This document shows, one piece after another, positions 1-4,554 of a stretch of 5,152 nt of DNA. The DNA comes from Leucobacter sp. (GTDB lineage Bacteria; Actinomycetota; Actinomycetes; Actinomycetales; Microbacteriaceae). A program made the translations under genes and the position numbers. The stretch is from positions 1 to 5,152 of the forward strand of contig JAAZHL010000163.1 in NCBI GenBank assembly GCA_012510755.1, written 5' to 3'. The notes below the pieces were generated by a model that saw nothing but the letters and a program-made list of their open reading frames with translations, did no database searches and was not told the origin of the DNA. Every line of letters starts with the position of its first letter. The stretch's first letter is position 1.

Positions 1-381
1 CGACTGTTCACGGCCACGAAACAGAATCATGGCTTTGACTTTGTCACCCTGGTTCAAGAACCCGATGGCTCGCTTGGTCTTGGTTTCGTAGTCGTGCTTA
101 TCGATCTTCAGACGAAAGCGAACTTCTTTCAGCACCGTATTTGCCTGATTACGGCGGGCTTCTTTCGCTTTCTGGGCAGCTTCGTACTTGAACTTGCCGA
201 AGTCCATGATTTTTGCAACGGGCGGCTTTGAGTTCGGGGCGACCTCGACAAGATCGAGATCGGCTTCTGCGGCCAGTCGCAGGGCAACGTCGATTGATAC
301 CACGCCAACCTGTTCGCCGCTTGGCCCTACCAAACGGACTTCGGTGGCGCGAATGCGCTCATTAGTACGGGGATCGCAGAT
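1..381 (-). CDS. infC: Translation initiation factor IF-3, 3' end missing, AUC start
   Basis: IF-3 binds the 30S subunit, promotes initiator-tRNA and start-codon fidelity, and prevents 50S joining. The visible 127 residues begin ICDPRTNERIR and contain the family core EADLDLVEVAPNSKPPVAKI (residues 39-58), then FGKFKYEAAQKAKEARRNQ of the N-domain end and linker (about 61-79). FRGREQS of the C-terminal domain follows (121-127). The frame is open to the window edge; IF-3 is usually about 180-210 residues, so roughly a third is outside. Start choice: an in-frame TAA lies at 469-471, and between it and the DPRTNERIR core there is no ATG, GTG or TTG. The ATC at 379-381 has AAGGAG six bases upstream, so I take it as the start. 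E. coli infC likewise uses a rare start (AUU), which is the basis of its autoregulation. Identity is near certain; the exact start is inferred. It is divergent from the DUF1844 gene. Confidence 0.95.
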   Translation of the reverse strand, partial: MCDPRTNERIRATEVRLVGPSGEQVGVVSIDVALRLAAEADLDLVEVAPNSKPPVAKIMDFGKFKYEAAQKAKEARRNQANTVLKEVRFRLKIDKHDYETKTKRAIGFLNQGDKVKAMILFRGREQS

Positions 382-387
382 CGCCGG

Positions 388-393
388 CTCCTT
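388..393 (-). promoter_or_regulatory. Shine-Dalgarno of infC (decides the AUC start)
   Basis: On the minus strand the sequence reads AAGGAG, a perfect anti-16S match, then a 6-nt spacer CCGGCG, then ATC. The spacing is ideal for initiation at ATC and for no other in-frame codon. The only other non-standard candidate, a CTG at 418-420, has no such motif in front of it. Confidence 0.8.
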
Positions 394-413
394 CGGATCG
401 TAACTACAAACCC

Positions 414-432
414 CTTGCAGGGCACTTGCAGG
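414..432. repeat. Tandem CTTGCAGG direct repeat
   Basis: CTTGCAGG occurs at 414-421 and again at 425-432, sharing a period of 11 bp, about one helical turn. On the minus strand it lies 20-50 nt upstream of the infC ribosome binding site, inside the presumed leader. It could be a protein-binding pair on one DNA face or part of an RNA structure; it is too short to exclude chance. Confidence 0.4.
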
Positions 433-442
433 CTGAGACCCA

Positions 443-460
443 GGTTGCGTAGGTGCAACC
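443..460 (-). promoter_or_regulatory. Hairpin in the presumed infC leader (6-bp stem)
   Basis: The minus strand reads GGTTGC-ACCTAC-GCAACC, a perfect 6-bp stem with a 6-nt loop, about 50 nt upstream of the infC Shine-Dalgarno. No U-tract follows, so it is not an obvious terminator. A role in the infC leader is inference from position. Confidence 0.4.
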
Positions 461-482
461 CCACACCCTTATCGCTGCCGCA

Positions 483-498
483 CACGAGCTGACTCGTG
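483..498. promoter_or_regulatory. Inverted repeat CACGAG-CTGA-CTCGTG
   Basis: This is a perfect 6-bp inverted repeat with a 4-nt centre. The arms can be extended with a bulge, because CACA before the left arm matches TGTG one base beyond the right arm. It could be an operator for a dimeric regulator in the divergent promoter region or an RNA hairpin in the infC leader; the sequence does not decide between them. Confidence 0.4.
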
Positions 499-506
499 GT
501 GTGACG

Positions 507-521
507 GGGTATGAACTACCC
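507..521. promoter_or_regulatory. Short inverted repeat GGGTA-TGAAC-TACCC
   Basis: A 5-bp perfect stem with a 5-nt loop, nine bases past the previous inverted repeat. It is weak alone and listed because it is one of four consecutive small stems in this intergenic region. Confidence 0.25.
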
Positions 522-544
522 GATAACCTGGTATTCGGTGTCGG

Positions 545-560
545 GTGGGAGAATCTCCAC
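545..560. promoter_or_regulatory. Short bulged inverted repeat GTGGGAG-AAT-CTCCAC
   Basis: GTGGGAG can pair with CTCCAC with one bulged G across a 3-nt loop. It is the last of the four stems in the infC/DUF1844 intergenic region. Function is unknown and chance occurrence is possible. Confidence 0.25.
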
Positions 561-669
561 TTGCAAGACCGCGACAGAACGCCACGGACTGGTCAATACT
601 AACAGACTCGCACCCCGAGGTAAAGCATCGCTTCAGCTGCGCGCTGGAGCGCCAACGAACAGGAACACA

Positions 670-1017
670 GTGACCGAGCACAACACGTCTGACGCACAGC
701 AAGCCGCAAGAGATATCGCTGAAGTTCCGGCGGTCGAGATCATCACCGCTGCTGCGGTAAATCTCTTGAGCGCGGCAGCCATCAAGTGTGGCCTCTCAGA
801 CGACCCCGAGAACGAAACTGATCTCGATGAAGCACGCAAACTGATCAACGCACTCGCCGGCCTGATTACCGCAGGCGCTCCAGAGATTAGTGACTCCCAC
901 GCCCGGCCGCTTCGCGACGGTCTTCGCTCAGTGCAGCTCGCATTTCGTGAGGCCTCAGTGATTCCTGACGCACCGGGCAAGGGCCCGGGTGAGAAGTACA
1001 CGGGCTCGGTCATCTAA
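670..1017 (+). CDS. DUF1844 domain-containing protein
   Basis: A 115-residue soluble protein of unknown function that I recognise as the actinobacterial DUF1844 family, which is often found close to infC. The conserved part runs from about residue 17 to 85: a helical start (EVPAVEIITAAAVNLLSAAA), an acidic stretch with DDPENETDLDEAR, then a helix around KLINALAGLI. The tail ends GPGEKYTGSVI. No signal peptide, membrane segment or catalytic motif is visible. I start at the GTG at 670 (VTEHNTSD) because AGGA lies five bases ahead at 661-664. The in-frame ATG at 511 would add 53 residues of poor, family-unlike sequence across the intergenic stem region. It is divergent from infC and upstream of azlC in the same direction, with a 56-nt gap. 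The family call is from memory of its motifs; the molecular role is not known to me. Confidence 0.85.
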   Translation: MTEHNTSDAQQAARDIAEVPAVEIITAAAVNLLSAAAIKCGLSDDPENETDLDEARKLINALAGLITAGAPEISDSHARPLRDGLRSVQLAFREASVIPDAPGKGPGEKYTGSVI

Positions 1018-1021
1018 CTTA

Positions 1022-1055
1022 GGTACCACCTGTGTCGCTCAGGATGTTTGGTACC
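1022..1055 (+). promoter_or_regulatory. Hairpin between the DUF1844 gene and azlC
   Basis: GGTACCA (1022-1028) pairs perfectly with TGGTACC (1049-1055). Inside it CCTG (1029-1032) pairs with CAGG (1040-1043) around a 7-nt loop, leaving a 5-nt bulge on the right side. This is an 11-bp bulged hairpin starting 5 nt after the DUF1844 stop and ending 18 nt before the azlC start. No run of T follows, so a factor-independent terminator is unlikely. An mRNA processing or stability element, or a control point on azlC translation, are the options left open. Confidence 0.5.
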
Positions 1056-1073
1056 CAGCGAGGCCGGTGACAC

Positions 1074-1862
1074 ATGAATGCAAATGACGCCACAGGCAGC
1101 CCGGCAACGCCCGAGCACGATCGGCGCTCCCCCGATGCTAATGCTACGACGTCAGATACCGGAGCTCGCACGGGCGTCATCGATTCAATAGGTGTCGGGC
1201 TCGGCATCTTTCCGCTCGGTATCGCGCTCGGAATGTTGGTGAGTCAAGCGGGACTGCCCTGGTGGTTGGCCCCTGCGCTCTCGATCGGTGTCTTCGCGGG
1301 GTCAGTTGAGCTCTTGCTTGTGAGCCTCATTGCTGCAGCAACGCCCTTGCTGACGATCGCGGTCACCGTATTTGCCGTCAACTTTCGCCACGTCTTTTAC
1401 CCTCTCACCTTTCCTATCTCGGCGGTGAAGCCAGGGCTCGGTCGCGCCTATTCAGTCTACGCAATGATCGATGAGGCGTATGCCACCTACGTGCTGGTGC
1501 CGCGCGACAAGCTCAGTTCTGCCCGCATGCTGACCGGTCAAATGCTGATGCAGGCATATTGGGTGGGTGGCTCGTTAACCGGCGTCGCGATTGGTGCACT
1601 CTTACCCGAACCAATCGAGGGGTTTGAGTTCGCTCTCGTCGCGCTGTTCGTCGTCATGACTCTCGATGCAGTACGAACGCGACGTGAGGTTCCTTCGGTG
1701 CTGTTAGCTGGTGGCTCGGTTGCAGTTGCGATGCTGGCATTTCCGAATGCACAAGTGCTCGCGGCGCTGACGGTCTTTACGCTGTTGTTGGTGTTGAGGT
1801 ATTGGTACGGGGTGCTGCGCGCCAAACGGGCTCGGGGTGAGGGTGACGATGCAGACACCTGA
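1074..1862 (+). CDS. azlC: AzlC family branched-chain amino acid exporter, large subunit
   Basis: AzlC with AzlD forms a cytoplasmic-membrane exporter of the LIV-E type for branched-chain amino acids and some analogues. The actinobacterial relative BrnFE exports isoleucine, leucine, valine and methionine. The 262-residue product has a polar, charged N-terminal tail (about 1-35). Hydrophobic segments follow near 38-58, 62-88, 90-101, 157-178, 184-198, 207-223 and 227-247, then a basic and acidic C-terminal tail. The segment NFRHVFYPL (103-111) and the YAMIDEAYATY region (129-139) match conserved AzlC stretches. Family members are commonly about 230-250 residues, so the tail is slightly long. 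The start is the ATG at 1074 with only a weak GGTGA ahead of it (1066-1070). The next gene, azlD, overlaps by 14 nt, which supports a shared transcript. No Lrp-type regulator gene is adjacent. The exact substrate cannot be read from the sequence. Confidence 0.93.
   Translation: MNANDATGSPATPEHDRRSPDANATTSDTGARTGVIDSIGVGLGIFPLGIALGMLVSQAGLPWWLAPALSIGVFAGSVELLLVSLIAAATPLLTIAVTVFAVNFRHVFYPLTFPISAVKPGLGRAYSVYAMIDEAYATYVLVPRDKLSSARMLTGQMLMQAYWVGGSLTGVAIGALLPEPIEGFEFALVALFVVMTLDAVRTRREVPSVLLAGGSVAVAMLAFPNAQVLAALTVFTLLLVLRYWYGVLRAKRARGEGDDADT
1839..1843 (+). promoter_or_regulatory. Shine-Dalgarno of azlD inside azlC
   Basis: GAGGG at 1839-1843 lies within the last codons of azlC and about six bases before the azlD ATG. 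Ribosomes finishing azlC would pass directly over it, as expected for coupled translation. Confidence 0.55.
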
Positions 1863-2181
1863 TTTCTGGTACATCATTGCGGTAGTGGCGGTGAGCGGCG
1901 TGATTACGCTGCTGTTGCGCGCACTCCCATTTGCGATTCTGAAGCCGCTCAGAAAATCAAGATTTGTGAAGAAGCTTGGGCAGTGGATGCCCGCAGGGCT
2001 CTTGCTCATTCTCGCGTTGGTGATGCTCGGCAGTGAAATCATCGCGCGACCCGAGAAAGTCTGGGTCGTTGCGGTATCAACCGCTGTGACGGTGATCGTT
2101 CACCTGGCGCTCGGCAGACATGCCTTACTCAGCATATTTGTGGGAACCGCGACCTATATCGTGCTGTTGAATTTCTTTTGA
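1849..2181 (+). CDS. azlD: AzlD family branched-chain amino acid exporter, small subunit
   Basis: AzlD is the small membrane partner of AzlC. The 110-residue product is almost entirely hydrophobic, with segments near residues 6-25, 47-62, 70-88 and 91-109. It carries the typical RALPF (24-28) after the first helix, KLGQWMPAG (42-50) before the second, and LALGRHALLSIFVGT (86-100) at the end. Length is normal for the family. I choose ATG at 1849 because AGG lies six bases ahead at 1840-1842. GTG codons at 1837 and 1843 are in frame but overlap that ribosome binding site. It overlaps azlC by 14 nt, pointing to translational coupling and matched subunit amounts. Its 3' end runs 28 bp into the convergent SseB-like gene. 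Confidence 0.93.
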   Translation: MQTPDFWYIIAVVAVSGVITLLLRALPFAILKPLRKSRFVKKLGQWMPAGLLLILALVMLGSEIIARPEKVWVVAVSTAVTVIVHLALGRHALLSIFVGTATYIVLLNFF

Positions 2182-3074
2182 GGGGCCGACTGCTCTCGCA
2201 ACATCACGCGCATCGAATCGACACGCTGCGCAATCACCGACTTCTCTGCCCAACGCTGCTGCACGAGGCCGACAATTGCGTTGAGCTGGTCTTTCTGGAG
2301 CCCGGGGAGTAGATGCAGAACCACGTCAGTTTCGGGCGCAAGGAGACGCATTTCAGGGTCACCCGGAAGCACATCAATAGAAAGCACCTCATCAACGTCG
2401 TGAACGCTGTCACGAAATGCCTGCACAACTGCCGCGTCGTTCCAGGGCACCTCTATGCGCTGGGCCAGCGCGACTGGTTCGAGTTGCGTGCGGCGAACCC
2501 CAAGCTCGGAATCGATTGTGCCCGCATCGATAATAATTAGGTCGGTGCGTTCGCTGGCGGCAGCGACCGCAGCTTGCGGCGCAGGTACGGGAATAGGTCG
2601 CGCTGCGGGATTCCACGTTCGCATGGTGGCAGCTGAGCTGAACACAGGCATAACGCGACGCCCGTCTGGGGCTGCCACAGTGACTATTGAGAGTTCTTGT
2701 GTTTTCTCTACTGTGCGGCCTTCGGGTGTCATGCCGATGTCGCCGGCTTCAGCCAACAGGGGCACCAGCACCCGCTGGGTAGACAGTGTCATCAGGGCGT
2801 CTGCTTGCGCCCGCGCGAGTGCAGCTAGCAGTTCAGGCTGTTGAGACCCCCGCTGCATGAATTCGTGAGCGCACTCACGAAGTCGCTTCACTGCGTGTTG
2901 CAGCTCAGCCGATGCGCTGCCGTCATCGTCAGCGAACGCAGTGTCATGGTGGGCAAAGGTGCGCCCTGCCCACGGGTAACCAGCTGAGTCAGCCGCTCCC
3001 CCGGCGACAAGGCTTGCGGGCACCCCCGTGGCGCGTGGCGCGTCGCCTGTCGACGGAAGCTTCTCAATTGCCAT
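2154..3074 (-). CDS. SseB family protein, function unknown
   Basis: A 306-residue soluble protein that I assign to the SseB family. The SseB-like core is at about residues 97-200: TQRVLVPLLAE, ELSIVTVAAPDGRRVMPVF, then TWNPAARPIPVP and a hydrophobic strand ending LIIIDAG. An N-terminal extension carries YPWAGRTF (33-40) and an acidic FADDDG (47-52), seen in actinobacterial homologues near priA. The C-terminal third (about 205-306) is less conserved. No signal peptide or membrane segment is visible. The name comes from enhanced serine sensitivity in E. coli; the biochemical role is not established, so I give no gene symbol. It starts at the ATG at 3072-3074, with only a weak GAG upstream, 33 nt after priA on the same strand. 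It is probably the last gene of the his block here. Its stop lies inside azlD's 3' end. Confidence 0.82.
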   Translation of the reverse strand: MAIEKLPSTGDAPRATGVPASLVAGGAADSAGYPWAGRTFAHHDTAFADDDGSASAELQHAVKRLRECAHEFMQRGSQQPELLAALARAQADALMTLSTQRVLVPLLAEAGDIGMTPEGRTVEKTQELSIVTVAAPDGRRVMPVFSSAATMRTWNPAARPIPVPAPQAAVAAASERTDLIIIDAGTIDSELGVRRTQLEPVALAQRIEVPWNDAAVVQAFRDSVHDVDEVLSIDVLPGDPEMRLLAPETDVVLHLLPGLQKDQLNAIVGLVQQRWAEKSVIAQRVDSMRVMLREQSAPQKKFNSTI

Positions 3075-3107
3075 AACGCACTCGTGAGACCCGTGACCAC
3101 CCGAACT

Positions 3108-3857
3108 TTACGGGCGACCTGCAAGATCGAGTGCTGCTGCGAGTGTAAACTCACCGGCGTACAGCGCCTTCCCGACAATCGCCCCTTCAACGCCGATCGA
3201 GACGAGTTCGCGCAAGGCAACAATGTCATCGAGGCTTGACACCCCACCCGACGCAACCACCGGTCGTTCGGTGCGCTCGCAGACCTGCTTCAACAGGTCG
3301 AGGTTTGGGCCCCGCAGAGTGCCGTCTTTGGTGACGTCCGTCACCACATACCGCGCGCAGTTGGCCTTCTCGAGACGCTCGAGCACCTCCCAGAGGTTGC
3401 CACCTTCTTCGGTCCAGCCACGAGCGGCAAGCGTCTCACCACGCACGTCAAGCCCCACTGCAATTTGTTCACCGTAGCGAGCGATGACGGCCTCAGTCCA
3501 CTCGGGGTTTTCGAGTGCCGCAGTTCCCAGGTTCACCCGTCTTGCCCCAAGCTCAAGTGCAGCCTCAAGGCTTGCATCGTCGCGTATGCCGCCCGACAAC
3601 TCGACCTTCACGTGCTTGGACTGTTTGATTACCTTACGCAGCAATGCGGCATTGCTGCCCCGCCCGAATGCGGCGTCGAGGTCCACGAGGTGAATCCATT
3701 CGGCGCCCTGTTCGATCCAGTCAAGTGCAGCATCGACAGGGTTGCCATAGTTCGTCTCAGTGCCCGCCTCACCCTGCGTCAGGCGTACTGCCTTACCGTC
3801 AGCAACGTCAACGGCTGGCAACAGTTCAAGTCTTGCGGAGTGGCTGAGTTGAGTCAT
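3108..3857 (-). CDS. priA: Phosphoribosyl isomerase A (HisA/TrpF bifunctional)
   Basis: A 249-residue (beta/alpha)8 barrel enzyme. It catalyses the HisA step (ProFAR to PRFAR) and, in actinobacteria lacking trpF, also the phosphoribosylanthranilate isomerisation of tryptophan synthesis. Visible are LLPAVDVADGKAVRL (12-26) with catalytic D17, HLVDLDAAFG (56-65), VELSGGIRD (85-93), the VGLD loop with D137, and VTDVTKDGT (172-180) with the acid D178. The C-terminal phosphate sites are ASGGVSS (202-208) and GAIVGKALY (225-233). R25, R146 and W148 correspond to residues R19, R143 and W145 that I recall as the dual-substrate determinants in Mycobacterium tuberculosis PriA, which supports bifunctionality. 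The start is ATG at 3855-3857; the frame stays open further upstream, but that extension would overlap hisH and is not family-like. It lies 49 nt after hisH and 33 nt before the SseB-like gene. Confidence 0.96.
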   Translation of the reverse strand: MTQLSHSARLELLPAVDVADGKAVRLTQGEAGTETNYGNPVDAALDWIEQGAEWIHLVDLDAAFGRGSNAALLRKVIKQSKHVKVELSGGIRDDASLEAALELGARRVNLGTAALENPEWTEAVIARYGEQIAVGLDVRGETLAARGWTEEGGNLWEVLERLEKANCARYVVTDVTKDGTLRGPNLDLLKQVCERTERPVVASGGVSSLDDIVALRELVSIGVEGAIVGKALYAGEFTLAAALDLAGRP

Positions 3858-3878
3858 TAGGGTGTCTTTCTGTACTTC

Positions 3879-3899
3879 TTGGCGCGCTCGGGTCGCCAA
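3879..3899 (-). repeat. Inverted repeat in the hisH-priA gap
   Basis: The minus strand reads TTGGCG, nine bases, then CGCCAA, a perfect 6-bp stem in the 49-nt gap upstream of the priA start. There is no U-tract, so it is not a typical terminator. It lies just upstream of the purine-rich stretch that probably serves as the priA ribosome binding site. Significance is uncertain. Confidence 0.35.
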
Positions 3900-3906
3900 T
3901 GGCTTG

Positions 3907-4554
3907 CTAGAGGGTCTGAATCCAGTTGCGCAGCAGGCGAATGCCCGCCTCGCCTGACTTTTCGGGGTGGAATTGCGTCGCAGAAAGTGGCCCGTTCTCA
4001 ACGGCAGCGATAAACCGCTCGCCGTGGTCGGCCCAGCTCACGATTGGTTTCGTAGCTGCGGTGCGCCCTTCAATGAACCATTCTGTGGCGGCGTAGCTGT
4101 GCACGAAATAGAATCTTTCAGTTTCGATTCCATCAAATAACTGCGAGCCTTCACCCACATCGATGGTGTTCCACCCCATATGGGGCAGTCGATCTGAGTC
4201 AAGCTTACGCACCGTGCCAGGCCACTGCCCCAGTCCATCACGCTCGATGCCGTGTTCGATGCCGCGGTCAAACATCACTTGTTCACCAACGCAGATACCC
4301 AGCACTGGCCGACCGCCAGCGAGTCGCCGGTCAATGAGTTCGTCACCGCGCACCGCTAGCAGCTGCGTCATGACCGCATCAAAGGCCCCGACGCCGGGAA
4401 CGATCAGCCCATCAGCTTGCAGCACGATCTCGGGGTCTGCAGTGAGCACCGCAGAGGCCCCAGCGGTTTCCACCGCTTTGACTACTGAGTGCACGTTGCC
4501 CGAACCGTAGTCGAGCACAGCCACAGTCTTTCGAGCTGCGGTATCTGCGCTCAC
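3907..4554 (-). CDS. hisH: Imidazole glycerol phosphate synthase, glutaminase subunit HisH
   Basis: HisH hydrolyses glutamine and channels ammonia to HisF, which makes imidazole glycerol phosphate and AICAR from PRFAR. It is a class I glutamine amidotransferase of 215 residues, normal length. Visible are VAVLDYGSGNVHSV (11-24), VPGVGAF (52-58) with the PGVG segment typical of HisH, and the nucleophile in GICVGEQ (C88). LPHMGWN (123-129), FYFVHSY (148-154) and FHPEKS with H196 and E198 complete the triad. The residue after the nucleophile's second glycine is E91, where I would expect Met or another neutral residue. The start is GTG at 4552-4554, preceded by AAGGGAG four bases away, and shares GTGA with the hisB stop, indicating coupled translation. 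The partner HisF is not in the window. Confidence 0.96.
   Translation of the reverse strand: MSADTAARKTVAVLDYGSGNVHSVVKAVETAGASAVLTADPEIVLQADGLIVPGVGAFDAVMTQLLAVRGDELIDRRLAGGRPVLGICVGEQVMFDRGIEHGIERDGLGQWPGTVRKLDSDRLPHMGWNTIDVGEGSQLFDGIETERFYFVHSYAATEWFIEGRTAATKPIVSWADHGERFIAAVENGPLSATQFHPEKSGEAGIRLLRNWIQTL

Larger units (their letters stand above)
382..669. other. Divergent intergenic region between infC and the DUF1844 gene
   Basis: This 288-bp stretch separates two divergent genes, so it should hold promoters for both and the leader of infC. I found no convincing -35/-10 pair on either strand. A TTGACC read on the minus strand near 593 has no good -10 at normal spacing. What it does hold is four short inverted repeats (443-460, 483-498, 507-521, 545-560) and an 8-bp direct repeat at 414-432, listed separately. 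ORFs crossing it have no recognisable product, and I treat it as non-coding. Confidence 0.7.

Noticed and set aside
188..403. 71-codon plus-strand frame opposite infC
   Set aside because: It is antisense to the conserved IF-3 core; the translation is Ser/Arg/Thr-rich shadow sequence.
572..602. Possible promoter elements (AATACT/TACTAA on plus, TTGACC on minus)
   Set aside because: No matching partner hexamer lies at 16-18 bp for either strand, so I do not call a promoter.
511..669. ATG at 511 as start of the DUF1844 gene
   Set aside because: The extra 53 residues look like translated intergenic DNA, cover two of the inverted repeats, and lack the family character; the GTG at 670 has a usable ribosome binding site.
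633..1013. 126-codon minus-strand frame opposite the DUF1844 gene
   Set aside because: Low-complexity Ser/Ala/Arg-rich translation typical of the antisense of a GC-rich gene, with no recognisable domain.
1022..1060. T-box-like TGGTACC upstream of an amino acid transporter
   Set aside because: A T-box needs a long leader with a specifier stem and further conserved elements; only 56 nt are available here and TGGTACC is explained by the simple inverted repeat.
2455..2844. 129-codon plus-strand frame inside the SseB-like gene
   Set aside because: It is a shadow frame opposite a recognisable coding sequence; its Ser/Arg/Ala-rich product matches nothing I know.
3465..3860. 131-codon plus-strand frame opposite priA
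   Set aside because: It lies fully opposite the strongly conserved priA sequence and has no family features.
3858..4001. Upstream extension of priA to an ATG at 4001
   Set aside because: It would overlap the 3' end of hisH by about 95 bp and adds sequence not found in PriA; the ATG at 3857 gives normal length.
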